This document shows positions 31,537 through 44,020 of a DNA stretch of 64,000 nucleotides, one piece after another. The stretch is from CGIF01 sp031673915 (GTDB taxonomy: Bacteria; Bacillota_I; Bacilli_A; Mycoplasmatales; CGIF01). Below the pieces are notes generated by a model. The model searched no databases. It saw nothing but the letters and a program-made list of their open reading frames with translations, and was not told where the DNA came from. The stretch lies in contig CP125277.1 in assembly GCA_031673915.1 (NCBI GenBank), forward strand, positions 186,001 through 250,000, given 5' to 3'. The position numbers were made by a program, and so were the translations under genes. The first letter of the stretch is position 1; every line of letters starts with the position of its first letter.

Positions 31537-32772
31537 ATGATTAAAAATCTATTTAACAACATGAACATAAGAAAATTTTTTCCAACATTTGAACTGAATA
31601 AAAAAAATGTTTATTTAGATAACGCCGCAACATCTTTAAAGCTAGGATCAGCAATTAGTTCTGTTAATAAATATTATAAGAATTTTTCTCTTAATCCTCA
31701 CAGTTTTTCTGATAATTATTTTCATAAAGAAATTAAAAATATTATTGATGAAACTAGAGGTTTTATTTCAGATTGGATAAATTGTTCTTCTGAAGAGGTA
31801 ATTTTTACTCCTTCTACTACTTATTCTTTTAATATTATTGCTTTGACTTTGTCTGAAATTTTAAAAAAAGGAGATTCTGTTTTTATTACTAAGTTTGAAC
31901 ATAGTTCAAATGTTTATCCTTGAATGTCTATTTGTAATAAGAAAGAAGCTAATTTAAATTATTTATCTTTAAATGAAGACTTTACTATTGATGAAGAAAG
32001 TATTTATGAAAAGATAAATAAAAATGTTAAGATTGTTAGTTTTGCTCATATTTCTAATAATTTAGGTATTATTAATAATGTTAAAAGGATAACTAAATTG
32101 ATTAAAGAAAAAAATCCAAATTGCATTGTTATCATTGATGCATGTCAAAGTATTGCTCATGAAAAAATAAATGTTGTTGATTGAGGCGTAGATGGATTAG
32201 TTTTTTCTGGACATAAAGTTTATGGTCCAACAGGAATTGGAGTTCTTTATCTAAAAAAAGAAATTTTCAAAAATTTACCAGATGTTTTGTGAGGAGGTGG
32301 TAAGGAAAGATCTCCTTTAGATGATGAGATTTCAGATATATCGCCTTTAAATAATAAATTTGAGGTTGGAACTTTGCCTTTATCACAAATATTTGGATTA
32401 AGAGATGTTTTTATTTTTTTGAATTCTTTAAAATGAAGTAGCAAAAAAACAAAGGAAAAAAAAATATTTGATTATGCTGTTAGTGGCTTGGAAAAAATCA
32501 AGAATATAATTATTTATAATAGAGAAGCCAAAGGCAGTATTTTACTATTTAATTTTAAAGGTATTCATTCTCACGATTTAACTGATTACTTAGCGAAAAA
32601 AAATATTTTTGTTAGAGGTGGAAGTTTTTGTTCACCATTTTTAAAGGAGTTAATTGGAGTTAATTCTGCTGTTAGGATTTCGTTTGCAATTTACAATAAT
32701 AAAAAGGATATTGATTGTTTAATAGATTGTTTAAAGTCTTTAAATGAAGAAGATGTTTCTTATTTTTTATAA
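31537..32772 (+). CDS. sufS: Cysteine desulfurase (SufS type)
   Basis: PLP enzyme that takes sulfur from cysteine for Fe-S assembly and tRNA thiolation. 411 residues (or 403 from ATG 31561). YLDNAATSL, VIIDACQSIAHE, FSGHKVYGPTGIGVLY (PLP Lys) and VRGGSFCSPF (catalytic Cys) are all present. Many Trp are UGA. Its usual downstream partner sufU is 13 kb away at 45758. MnmA at 53010 needs such a sulfur donor. Confidence 0.93.
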
Positions 32773-32882
32773 AATATTTTTCAATTATTTAATATATTTT
32801 TTTCTAAAAAGTTTTTTCAATTTTTAGTTGAATGTTTTATTGATTAAATTAAAATAATACTGGAAAATGAATTAAACTCGAT

Positions 32883-32933
32883 AATAAAAAAGGTATTGAT
32901 TGCTTGCTGGATTGTTTTTGAATAGATTCTTAG
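32883..32933 (+). pseudogene. Degraded copy of sufS 3' end
   Basis: Read in frame, this gives NKKGIDCLLDCFWIDS then TAG. It matches the sufS C-terminal NKKDIDCLIDCLKSL in both protein and DNA, about 180 bases upstream. A short tandem duplication that has decayed is the simplest reading. Confidence 0.4.
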
Positions 32934-32980
32934 ATAAAATAGCTAAAAATTACTTAACTAAAGATTTATAAAACAAAAAA

Positions 32981-33469
32981 ATGAAAACTAAAAAGATATT
33001 GAACAAAAAGAAAAGTATATTAGATTTTTTACTTATTAGAATTCCATTTTTTTCCTCTCTATTTAATTTTTTATACATGTTTGTATATCCTTATAATAAA
33101 GGCATTAATGAAAATTTTGTTGTAATTTATAAATTTTTGAAGAAAAATTTTTCCAAAACTAAATTAAATTTAATTGTTTATACGATTATTGCTTTGTTTT
33201 CATTTATTTTTTTAGAATTAATTTCGATTTTTACTTTTAGATTTAGAAAATGAGTATTAAAGTTGAATTTGGATAATTTTAAAATAAAAATAATTAACTT
33301 TCTTTCCTTCTTTTTATTTTTTTTAGTTTTTATCAATGGAAACGCTTTGGTAATTAATAATACTTTTTTAAAAAGTATAAATTTAAGTTTTTTTGTTAAT
33401 AATTTAATTATTATTTCTCTTTCTCTTCTTTCTACTGAGAGAATGATTGACAATTGAAGAATTAAGTAA
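32981..33469 (+). CDS. Membrane protein, unknown
   Basis: 162 residues with UGA-Trp at 33251 and 33455. Hydrophobic segments lie near 17-36, 61-85 and 105-120, perhaps a fourth at 130-145. It lies 28 bp before ileS, where many bacteria have lspA, but it shows none of the conserved Asp/Asn motifs of LspA. Not recognised. Confidence 0.55.
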
Positions 33470-33497
33470 AGAAAATACAAAATTTAAAATAAAAAAA

Positions 33498-36233
33498 ATG
33501 ACAGATAAAGATATAAAGAACACTCTTTTATTACCAAAAACAACTTTTCCTTTAAAAGTGAAAGATGAGTCTAGGGACAGAATTTTTAATTTTTGAGAAT
33601 CGGAACAAATATATAAAAAATCTCTTGAATTAAATAAGAATAAAAATGGTAAATTTATTCTTCATGACGGCCCTCCATATTCAAATGGATCAATTCATCT
33701 TGGTCATGCTGTAAATAGAATATTGAAAGATATAGTTGTAAGGTTCCATAATTCTTTAGGATTTGAAACTCCTTTTATTTTGGGTTGAGATACTCATGGT
33801 CTTCCTATTGAATTCAAAGTTCTAAGTAGCAATAAAAATATTGATGAAAAAGATATCAGAAAAGAATGTAATGATTATGCGCTTAAGCAAATAGAATTGC
33901 AAAAGGGTCAATTAAAAAACCTTGGACTTTTTACAGATTATGAAAATTATTATTCTACTCAGGATAAAAATTATGAATCAATTCAAATTCGCATATTGGC
34001 TGATTTAGCAAGAAAAGATATTATTTTTAGAGGATTGAGACCAATTTATTGGTCTTGATCTCATAAAACAGCTTTGGCAGAAAATGAAGTTGAATATTTA
34101 GATAAAGAAGATCATTCTACCTTTTTTAAATTGGATTTAAAAGAAGAGTTTTTTGGAGAATCTGATGTTAAGTTTTTAATTTGAACTACTCAACCTTGAA
34201 CAATTCCTGCAAATATGCTTGTTGCTGTTAAACGTAATGCTAATTATTTGTTAATAGATTTTTTAGGTGAGAATTTAATTATAGCAGAAAATTTCCTAGA
34301 AGAAATAAAAAAATGAGATTCTCAAGAATTATTGATAAAAAAAACTTTTCTTGGAAAAGATTTGATTGGTGTTCATTATAATCATCCTTATAAAGACAAA
34401 GGAAATTTTTATGTTGTTGATGGAGAAAGTAATGTTTCTGAGTCAGATGGAACCGGTTTGCTTCATGTTGCTGCAGCTTGTGGACCTGAAGATTTTATAT
34501 TAGCAAAAAAAGAAAATTTAGAAATAGTTTGTATTTTAGACGAAAATGGAAAGTTTACAAAAGAAATTTTAGTCCCTGAGCTAATTGGAGTATTCTATCA
34601 AAAAGCCAATAAATGAATTATCGAAGACCTTTCTAATAAGAATGTTATTTTAAAAACTAGCAAATTTGTTCATAGTTTTCCTCATGATTGAAGAGATAAG
34701 TCTCCTTTAGTTTATAGATTGACTGAGCAGTGATTTATAAGATTGACTGGTATTAGAAATGAAATATTGGATAACATAGAAAAAGTTGAATGACTTCCTT
34801 CTCATTCTAAAGAAAAGATGATATCTTTTATAAATAATCGTGATGATTGATGTATTTCTCGTCAAAGAAAGTGAGGGGTTCCGATTCCAGCAATTCGAAT
34901 TAATGGAAGATCTGTCATAATCCCTGATATTGTAGAATACGTATCTCAATTAGTTAAAGAAAATGGATCAGATTTTTGATTTCAACCTAGTTCTGAAGAA
35001 ATTTTAAAAAAGAAGTTTTCAAATATTCTTATTGATGATTTCTCTATTGAGAAAGATACTTTGGATGTTTGATTCGATAGTGGGGTTTCTAATATTTGCG
35101 TTCTTGAAAAAGACCATAATCTTCCAGCTGATGTTTATTTAGAGGGTAAGGATCAATTTAGGGGTTGATTTAATTCTTCTTTAATTATTTCAACAATTGT
35201 AAAGAAACAACCTCCCTATAAAAAAGTTGTTTCTCACGGTTTTACTGTAGATAGTTCTGGAAGAAAATTGTCAAAATCTCTCGGAAATACCGTTGATCCT
35301 TTACAAGTTATTAAAAAATTTGGAATTGATACTTTAAGATTATGAGTTTCAAGCGTTGACTTTACTAAAGAAACAAAAATTAGTGACGATATTCTTCAAG
35401 GAATAAATGACAGTTATCAAAAAATAAGAAATACTTTAAGATTTATAGTTGGCAACTTACATAATGCAGATCAGGCAATAAATTTTGAAAGTGATCTAAA
35501 TGAGAGTCTTGCTGATATTGATTATTATATTCTTTCAAGTTTATGACAAATTGTTTTGGACAGTAAGGAAGATTATTTAGATTATAAATTCAATAATGTT
35601 TATAATTCTTTGAATAGTTTTTGTGTAAATAAATTAAGTTCTTTCTATTTTGAAATAATTAAAGATACTCTTTATTGTGATGATTTGCAAAGTAAAAGAA
35701 GAAAACAAGTGATAATAACGCTTTATTATATTCTTCAATTGTTGTTAAAGATTATTTCTCCAATTATTCCTTTCTTAGCAGAAGAAGTTTATCAAAGTGT
35801 TGATTTAAAATTTTCTAACTTTTTCAATAAAGAAAGCATTCATCTTGTTGGTTATCCAGAGAACCCTTCTTTCATTTTAGAAAAGTCAATAAAAAAGATT
35901 GAGAATGATTTTGAAAAAAACATTATCTCCTTAAGAAAAGAAGTTTTTCGTCATTTGGAAAAAAATAGACAAGAAAAGGTTATCGAAGTAAATTCTCAAG
36001 CAAAAATAATTATTTGCGTTGTTGATAATGATCAATTTGAATATCTAAATCATCTTGAAAATTTAAATAATCTATTCTTAGTTTCTGAAATTTATATAAA
36101 TAAATCGGATGAATTTTCAATAAAAGTTGAAAAAACTTCAAGAGATAAATGTTTAAGATGTTGAAAATTTGAAATTTTAGAAGAATTTCAATGTCAAAGA
36201 TGTACTGAATTGTTTAAAAAAATTAATATTTAA
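33498..36233 (+). CDS. ileS: Isoleucyl-tRNA synthetase
   Basis: Class I synthetase with an editing domain, 911 residues, full length. HIGH motif GPPYSNGSIHLGHA, editing-domain TTQPWTIPAN and ESDGTGLLHVA, KMSKS variant RKLSKSLGN, and a C-terminal zinc finger with C-x2-C pairs (CLRC ... CQRC). About eighteen Trp codons are UGA and few are UGG, strong evidence for the code. Its product needs TilS-modified tRNA for AUA codons. Confidence 0.97.
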
Positions 36234-36256
36234 TCTTTGTATATTTATATAAAAAA

Positions 36257-36859
36257 ATGAGTAAAATTGTAAGTATTGATTTTTTTTCTTCTGATGCTTT
36301 AGAACTTTCAAAAAAATTGCTAGGAAAAATTATCGCTAGAAAAATAAATGGTAAAATTTTAAGATTTAGAATTGTTGAGGTTGAAGCTTATTTAGGATTG
36401 AATGATGAAACTTGCCATTCTCATAAAAAAAATAGACAAAGAAGTAAGTCTCTTCCTATGTATAATCGTGGAGGATTTTCTTATGTTTATTTAATTTATG
36501 GTATTTATCACTGCTTTAATGTTGTTGCTGCTCCTAAAGGAGACCCTCAATCAGTTTTGATTCGTGCTGTTGAACCTTTAGATAAAGAATTTGAATTAAA
36601 AACTAATGGTCCTGGAAATTTGTGCAAAGCTTTAGGAATAAATATTAATCTTAATAACGTTGATATGATAAAAAGTGAAGACATTTGAATAGAGAATAGT
36701 GATACTGCGGATGAATATGTTATAATATCTTCTAAGAGAGTGAATGTTGGTAATTCAGAGGATTCTCATAAGTTTTTGAGATTTTATATTTATTCTAATA
36801 AATTTGTTTCAAAAATAGACAGGGAAAGAGAAAAGTATTTTCTTTCAAATATAATTTAG
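36257..36859 (+). CDS. mpg: 3-methyladenine DNA glycosylase (AAG/MPG family)
   Basis: Removes alkylated purines and hypoxanthine in base-excision repair. 200 residues. VEVEAYLGLNDETCHSH, GGFSYVYLIYGIYHCFNVV, SVLIRAVEPL and NGPGNLCKALGI match the AAG fold and active site (Glu in the VEAY motif, Tyr pair). One UGA-Trp near 36687. It lies 23 bp after ileS. Confidence 0.94.
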
Positions 36860-37017
36860 AGTTTTTAAATATTTATTCAAATATTCTTTGTTATTTTTGC
36901 ATCAAAATTATTTTTTTATTCTTTATTATTTTTCTTTTTAAAATAAATGAAAAATTTTAATTGTTAAAATTAATAATAACAGTGAAAAAATAAAATCACT
37001 AATAATCTTATACAAAT

Positions 37018-37359
37018 ATGAATCAATTATTAAATATACTAATAAAATCAATTATTTCCGTGCTTGGAATTATAATATTTTTCCTTTATTTTTTTTTTGA
37101 AGAAAAAAATGATTTCTTTTCTTCTTCAAGCTCTAAGGATGATGAGAAAAATAGAAATACTAATTTCACAAAAATAACAAAGAATCTTTACAATTTTTAC
37201 GTAGTTATTGTAATCATTTTTTTAACAATTTTATTTTTTTTGCCTGAGGGTTTGATTGAGAAACCTGAATTGAAAAATAAATCAGAATTGATGATTACGG
37301 ATAGCAATGAGGAGAAGGAAATAAATTTTAGCGATAATAAAGATACAATTATTTCTTAA
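37018..37359 (+). CDS. Two-TM protein, possible SecG
   Basis: 113 residues. Hydrophobic segments lie at about 9-27 and 60-80; between them is a Ser-rich stretch and NTNFTKITKNLYNFYVV. SecG has the same plan, with a Gly/Ser-rich linker, then NFLTK.T and a second helix. An acidic tail of about 35 residues is extra. The stop codon overlaps the dnaG ATG by one base, so the two are coupled. The assignment is a topology and motif guess. Confidence 0.5.
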   Translation: MNQLLNILIKSIISVLGIIIFFLYFFFEEKNDFFSSSSSKDDEKNRNTNFTKITKNLYNFYVVIVIIFLTILFFLPEGLIEKPELKNKSELMITDSNEEKEINFSDNKDTIIS

Positions 37360-38918
37360 TGGAAACAAAAATAATTTTAGAAATTTTAACAAAAGAATTA
37401 GGAATAAAAGGTATTGATAAAGGGAAAAGTTTTTTTTTTGTTTGCCCCTTTCACAATGACAAGAATCCTTCTTTGAGTTTTGAGAAGAATGAACAATTTT
37501 TCAAATGTTTTTCTTGTGATTTTAAAGCAAAAGATATTTTTAATTTTTGAGCTAGATACAAAAAAATAAGTATTGATGAAGCTTTTGATGAAATATCTAG
37601 TTTAGGTTATATCTCTCAAGAATTAAAAAAAAAACAAAATGAAAGTAAAGAGAATCAAGCTGAAAAAAAATACTTAGAAATACTCGATTTGTCAGCAAAC
37701 ATTTATCAAAACAATCTTTTTACAACAAAGGGAGAAAGATGTTTAGAATATTTAAAAAAAAGAGGATTAAATAATAAATTAATTGAACATTTTCAATTAG
37801 GTTGTACTATATCTAATAATCAATTAAGCTCTATTTTTTTTCATCCTGAAAATGGGTATTCGATAAAATATCTTGGTGAAACTAATCTTTTTCAAATAAA
37901 TAATGAAAGAGACCCTTCTGATTTTTTTTGAGGAAGGTTAATTATTTTTCCATTGAAAAATGAAAATGGAAAAGTTGTTAGTTTTGCTTGTAGGAAGCTA
38001 GAGAATGAAGGTGATAATAAGTACCTTTTTTTAACGAAAAGTGAGTATTTTCAAAAATCTTCTTTTGTATATAATTATGATTTTGTTAAGAATGATTTTA
38101 ATGATTTTTGCTATTTAGTTGAAGGTTTTTTTGATGTTATAAGTTTAACAAAAATAGGAATTAATAATTGTATTTCTTTATTAGGAACTTCTATTTCGAA
38201 TGAACAAATTAAAATTTTAAAGAAATTAAATAAAAAAATAATTCTTTTTTTAGATGGTGATTTAGCGGGAATTGAAGCTTCTATAAAAATATCAACTCTA
38301 CTTATTTTAAATGATATAGAATGCGAAATAATTGATAATAAAGGAAATGATGATCCTGATGATATTTGTAAAAGAGAAAATGAAATTTTTGATATAATTA
38401 AAAAAAAAAGAATCCCTTTTTTATTTATAATTAAATATTATTACGAAAAATTAGACGTTAGAGAAGATCCTCAAAAAGTCAAAACTTTCATTTCAAAAAT
38501 TGCTCTTATTTTTAATCAATTTAGGAAAGATATTCAAGAATTTATCATTAGAAAATTGTCAGTAATTACTGGTTTAAGTAGATATGAAGTAGAATTTTTT
38601 TATTATAAAAGAAACAATTATATTGAAATTAAAAATCTTATTTATGATGAAGAAACTAACAAGTTAGAAGAATCAATTATATATAATTCTTGTAGGAGTC
38701 ATTTGTTTTGAAGCTTGCTTCAATTAGAGAATTTTATATTTAAAATTCCAAAAAATATTTCTATGTATAATAAAGTTTGCGAATTTTATTCAAAAAACTT
38801 GATAGCTGAAAATTATGAATATTTTGAAATGAAAGAAGATTTTGTAGATTTGCCAATTTTCGAGGAAGATGATAAAGAAAAAGAAAGAATATTTGAGAAG
38901 ATAAGAATTAAAAAATAA
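37359..38918 (+). CDS. dnaG: DNA primase DnaG
   Basis: Makes RNA primers for replication. 519 residues, a little short. The zinc finger is VCPFHNDKNPS ... KCFSCDF near residues 28-55, and the TOPRIM domain shows LVEGFFDVISL and FLDGDLAGIEAS. The C-terminal helicase-binding region is diverged. UGA-Trp at about 37548, 37928 and 38708. It ends one base from the convergent pheT stop. Confidence 0.94.
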
Positions 38919-38919
38919 T

Positions 38920-40989
38920 TTATCTTTCTATTATTGAAAATCTTAATTTTATTTCTTTAATTATTTCATTTAAAGTTTGTTCTATTTCAATATTTTTTAG
39001 GTTCTCTTCTTTTCCTTGAAAACTTAGTCTAAATGAAGCAGAATGCTTTTCTTGGTAAATATTATTTTCATAGATATCGAAGAGTTCTACTTCTAATAAA
39101 AATTCATCACCTTTTTCTTTTATCATTTTACTAATTTCATTTAGATCTATTGATTTATCAATAATAAATGAAATATCTTTTTTTACAATTGGGAGATATG
39201 ATATTTCAGAATATTTTTTATTTCTAGATTTATACGATTCATTTAAAATTTCATTTAAGGATATTTCCATTGTAAATAAATCATTTCCACCAATTTCATT
39301 TTTTTCCAAAATCTTTTTGTTTACTTTTCCAAATAATCCAATTTTTTTATCTTTAAAAATAATAGAAGCTGATTGCTTTTTTTCTAAGTATTGATTTTCA
39401 ATTTCAGAATATTTAATATTTTCTATTTCTAAAATGGAAAGAATATTTTCTAAAGATCCCTTCATTCAGTAAAAGTCATTTTTTTCTTCAATTGAATGAA
39501 TAAGGGAATTAATGATATTTCCACAGGAGCTTAAAGTTAAGATTTCTTTTTCTACAATTTTACTTTCTTCTTGAAAGTAAACACTTCCAAATTCAAAGAT
39601 AAAAACGTTGTTAGCTCCTTGTCTTAAATTATTTCTAATTGTGTTTATGTGACTATTAATAAATGAATCTCTATAAGTGACGTGACTAGAGCTTTTTGGA
39701 ATAATTACTCTGAAAAGATTTTTTTCTAATTTTTCTTCTTCAACTAATGAATAAGAAATAATTTCTTGGTAACCTATGCTTGTTAAATAGTTCGATATTT
39801 TTTTCTTTAAATTGTATTTAAAATTAAATTTCTCGTCTATAAATTCATTTGTTAAGTTTGGCAATACTCCTGGTAATGTATTGTAATCAAGTATTTTTCC
39901 AATTTCTTCAATAATATCTTCTTTTATTGAAATATCTTTTCTATGTTTTGGGATGTTAATATTATATCTATTATTTTCAAGTTTGAATTTTAGTTCAAGT
40001 TGATTTAAAGATTCAATCACTTTTTTTTTAGAAATTTTAATTCCTAGTTTTTTTTCAATATAAACATGATTTATTTTAATTTCTTTATTTTTTTCTTTAT
40101 TATTGCTATCGGAAAAAAAGAAATATTCGATATTTTTTTCTGGAACTTCGAATATTTCTTTAATTAGATTTGTTGCTCTTTTTAATGATTCAATAGATGA
40201 TTCTTGATTTAAATTTTTGCTGAAGATGTCGCTAGCTTTTGTATTTAATTTAATTTTTTCAATTGTCGATTTAATTAAAATGTTGTTAAAAGCAACACTT
40301 TCTATCATAATGTTTTTTGTTTTTTCAGTTACAGAAGTTGATTTTTCACCAATAATTCCTATTAAGTCAATTATCTTTTCGTTATTGCAAGCTATAAGAT
40401 CTCCGTCGCTCAATACTCTTTCTTTTCCATAAATATCTTCAAATTTTTCACCGCTCGCTGCTTCTCTAATTGTTATTATTTCTTCTTGATTCAAATCGTT
40501 ACTTTTTATTTTATCAAAATCAAAAATATGAAGAGGTTGACCTGTTTCTAGCATTACAAAATTTGCAATATCAACAATTCCGTTTACACTTCTTATTTTG
40601 TTTTTTTTCAATCAGTATTTTATTGATTGAGGAGATTCTTTAACTTTTATATTTTCAATTATTGATATGTTATATTCAGAAAACTTATTTGTTTTGATTT
40701 TCAAAGAAATTTTTTTAGAATTTTCTTTTTCTTGACTTGATTCATTATTTTTTAAAAAAGAAGGTTGCTCTATTCCTAAAAGTATGCAAATTTCTCTTGA
40801 AATTCCTCATCAAGATTTAAGGTCTTTTCTATTAGACGCTGCAATGAAATTGATAAACAAATTTTGTTCTTCATCAAAAGTTTCTTCACACTCTAACCCT
40901 AAATAATTTAATTTATTTATTAAGTGTTTTGGAGAAAATTCTTTTGGTAAATTAATTTGCTCTTTTATTCATTTTCATGGTATATGCAT
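38920..40989 (-). CDS. pheT: Phenylalanyl-tRNA synthetase beta subunit, without EMAP domain
   Basis: Beta subunit of the PheRS heterotetramer. 689 residues, about 110 fewer than the usual 800. It begins MHIPWKWIKEQINLPKEF, but the EMAP-type tRNA-binding domain that normally follows residue 40 is missing, and the chain goes directly to AASNRKDLKSWWGISREI. B3/B4 editing, B5 and the C-terminal FDX-ACB domain (SFRLSFQGKEENL) are present. Many UGA-Trp. pheS lies 5 kb away on the opposite strand. Confidence 0.93.
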
Positions 40990-41157
40990 TTTTATTTTAT
41001 CTTTTTCTTATGCTTTGTATTTTTAGTAAGGATTTTAATGTTCTACTTACGTTTAAGTTATTAAAATTTTATAATTTTTATAGAATTTATAATTTAATTT
41101 ATATTGTTATTCTCTGTTTTTTACTGTAAAAATAATCTTTTTTTGTTTAAAATAAGT

Positions 41158-41163
41158 ATAATA
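41158..41163 (+). promoter_or_regulatory. Candidate -10 promoter box
   Basis: TATAAT, preceded by AAG, lies 23 bases before the ATG at 41186 in the divergent region between pheT and the next plus-strand gene. The -35 side is only a T-rich stretch with TTGTTT too close to be ideal. Confidence 0.4.
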
Positions 41164-41185
41164 GTCCTATTCTTTAAATAAAAAA

Positions 41186-41905
41186 ATGAAAAAACAAAAT
41201 AATGTATTGTGTGAAGATCGAGAGGAAAATTTATTAATTCAAAAAGAAGAACATATTTCTTCCTTTAGCGAGGGAGAAGAAATTAATGAAAATTCGCGAA
41301 TTTTTTTTGATAATTTTGAAAATAATGCTTCTATGGGATTTAGTAATTTTATCCAGAATTTAGATACTGATATTGATTTCAAAAATCGCATTTTGCTTGA
41401 GAAAACGGAAAAAGAGAATAAGAGATTAAAAAGATATTCTTTGCAATTAGAAGAGAAAAAAGAAAAAATTGAACTTAAATTAGATAAATATCTTGATGAA
41501 CTTGAATTAATTAAAAATAGAGAGAATAGTATGAACTCTATTTTTAAAGAATTTGAAAAGAAATTTAATGAGAAAAAAGAGTTTGAAAAAGAATATTTCA
41601 GAAATTTTAAAGATTTAAGAAGATCGTCTGTCAAGTATTTTTACCAAATGCTTATTTTGCAAGGTGATGTAAGAAAACTAGAGCAAGAAAATAGTGATTT
41701 AAAAAGGAGAGAGGTTGAATATTTAATTAAGAGAATTGAAAATTTGGAAATATCTAATGAATCATTGAAGAATGAAAGAACTTTTCCTTTTAAAAACTGG
41801 GATTTTTTATTTTTTTACTTAATTTTGTTTATTCTTTTGATGAATTTTTTAATATTTTTTTTAAATAATTTGAAAAACAAAGATACTAAAAATGATAATA
41901 AATAA
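41186..41905 (+). CDS. Coiled-coil protein with C-terminal membrane anchor
   Basis: 239 residues. The N-terminal 60 are acidic, about 70-200 form a long charged coiled coil, and residues about 206-230 are a single hydrophobic segment (FLFFYLILFILLMNFLIF) followed by a short basic tail. Probably tail-anchored with the coil in the cytoplasm. A structural or division role is possible, but no family is recognised. Confidence 0.6.
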   Translation: MKKQNNVLCEDREENLLIQKEEHISSFSEGEEINENSRIFFDNFENNASMGFSNFIQNLDTDIDFKNRILLEKTEKENKRLKRYSLQLEEKKEKIELKLDKYLDELELIKNRENSMNSIFKEFEKKFNEKKEFEKEYFRNFKDLRRSSVKYFYQMLILQGDVRKLEQENSDLKRREVEYLIKRIENLEISNESLKNERTFPFKNWDFLFFYLILFILLMNFLIFFLNNLKNKDTKNDNK

Positions 41906-42023
41906 TATAGAAAATTTTTTATATTATTAAAATCACATAAGCAAAAAAAAAGATTATAATTTTAAAATTAAAAATTGATTTATCATGATAGTTTCTTTTA
42001 ATAAAACTTGCTTTAATAATGAC

Positions 42024-43931
42024 ATGAATAATAAAGAAATAGAATATAAGAAATACGATATAATAGTGATCGGTGGTGGTCATGCTGGAATTGAAGCTGC
42101 TTGCATAAGTTCTAAGTTAGGAAAAAGCGTTTGTTTAATTACTCTATCAATTGAAAAAATAGGTTTTATGCATTGTAATCCATCAGTTGGTGGTTCTGCT
42201 AAGGGTATTGTTGTTAGAGAGATAGATGCTTTGGGAGGAGTTATGGGAAAAGCTGCTGACAAAACAGCTTTGCAATTTAAACTTCTTAATTCATCGTCTG
42301 GTCCTGCAATTCAAGCTTTAAGAGTGCAATCTGATAAAATGAAATACTCTTCATTCATGAAAGATTATGTCTTGAAACAAAAAAATATTGAATTTTTGGA
42401 AAGCAATGTTGAAAAGATATTGGTTGAGAAGAATGAAGTTGTTGGAGTTAAATTATCGAATGGAATAAGTATTTTCTCTGAAGTTGTAATTCTTACTACA
42501 GGGACTTATTTGAAACCTATTACTTATAAAGGTTCGGAAACTAAACATGAAGGTCCCGATGGAGAAAAGAAAGTTGTTAATTGTATTTCTGAACAGTTAA
42601 AAGATTTTGGTTTTGAAATGAAAAGATTTAAAACTGGAACGCCACCTAGAATTCTTGAAAGTAGTATTGACTTTTCTGTTTGTAAATTAGAACCTGGTTC
42701 TAATTTACCTTTAAGATTTTCAAAATCAAGCACTAAAGAAGACTTGCTTTCTTATAATGAACAACTTCCTTGTTATTTAATTCATACAAATGAAGTAACT
42801 CATCAAATAATAAGAGAAAATCTTCATTTATCACCAATTTGTTATAAAGATAATATTGGAAAAGGGCCTCGTTATTGTCCAAGTATCGAAGATAAAATAT
42901 TGCGATTTCCTGATAAAGAAAGACATCAAATTTTTTTAGAACCTGAATCAAGAGAGTTAGATACAATTTACGTTCAAGGTATATCAACATCATTGCCAAT
43001 CGATGTTCAAGATAAAGTTGTTAGAAGTTTGCCTGGTTTGGCAAATTGTGTTGTAAAGAAGTGAGGATACGCGATTGAGTATGATGCAATTGACTCTAAT
43101 CAATTAAAAGCAACTTTAGAGACTAAATTTATTAAAAATCTTTTTACTGCTGGTCAAATTAATGGGACAAGTGGGTATGAAGAAGCTGCTGCTCAAGGTT
43201 TAATTGCTGGAATAAATGCAGTTAGAAGTATTGATAAAGAAGAATCTTTTATTGTTCCTAGGGATAAGGCTTATATTGGAGTATTAATTGATGACTTAGT
43301 TACTAAAGAAAATAATGAGCCATATCGATTGTTAACTTCTAGGGCAGAATTTAGATTATTGTTAAGGCATGATAATGTTTACTCTCGTTTAACTCCATTA
43401 TCTAGAAAATTTAATTTAATTTCAGAATTGGAATGAGAAGATTATTTAAAAGAAGAAGAGATAAATAAATTAATATTTTCAAAATTAAAGAAATTAAGTT
43501 TTTCAAAGTTAGATTTGTTTGATTTTTTTCCAAAGATAAAAAAAGATGAATTTAAGAATTTTGAAAGGATTTCTGCTTTTAATCTAGTAAAAAATCAAAA
43601 GATTTCTTTAAGTGAAATAAGCAAATTTATTGAAGAAATAAAAAATTTGAGTTGGGAAAAAATTAGAGAGATTGAAATTGAAATAATTTATGAGGACTAT
43701 GTTCTAAAGCAAATTAAAGAAGTTGAAAAAATGAATAAATATGAGGAAAAAAAAATTCCTTCTGATTTAGACTATAAATTAATACACAACATGGCTTCGG
43801 AAGCTAAAGAAAAATTAGAAAAAATTCGCCCAAATTCTATTGGTCAGGCTTCTAGAATTTCTGGTATAAATCCAACTGACATTCAAGTTTTGAATTTGTT
43901 TATAGAAAAAAACAAGAAAATTTTGAAATAA
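42024..43931 (+). CDS. mnmG: tRNA uridine-5-carboxymethylaminomethyl modification enzyme MnmG (GidA)
   Basis: FAD-dependent enzyme that, with GTPase MnmE, makes (c)mnm5U34 in tRNAs. 635 residues. The FAD motif IIVIGGGHAGIEAA, CNPSVGGSAKG, FKTGTPPR and TAGQINGTSGYEEAAAQG are diagnostic. ATG 42024 gives the usual N-terminus; ATG 41985 would add 13 residues. UGA-Trp at 43062 and 43434. MnmA, acting on the same nucleotide, is at 53010. mnmE is not in the window. Confidence 0.96.
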
Positions 43932-43955
43932 AAAAAAGTTTTGTTCTTTTTATTA

Positions 43956-43978
43956 AAGTAGAGTTTCTTTCTCTACTT
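43956..43978 (+). terminator. Terminator hairpin after mnmG
   Basis: AAGTAGAG and CTCTACTT form a perfect 8-bp stem around TTTCTTT, 25 bases after the mnmG stop and followed by a T-rich stretch. Confidence 0.65.
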
Positions 43979-44020
43979 ATTTATTAAAATAATTAAATAA
44001 ATTATAAGAAAAGAATCTTT

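Noticed and set aside
32981..33469. lspA (signal peptidase II) next to ileS
   Set aside because: Position and size fit, but the conserved catalytic Asp and Asn motifs are absent.
41239..41634. 131-codon minus-strand ORF opposite the coiled-coil gene
   Set aside because: Ser/Leu/Phe-rich antisense of Lys/Glu-rich coding sequence, with no ribosome-binding site; the plus-strand gene has a promoter-like box and membrane anchor.
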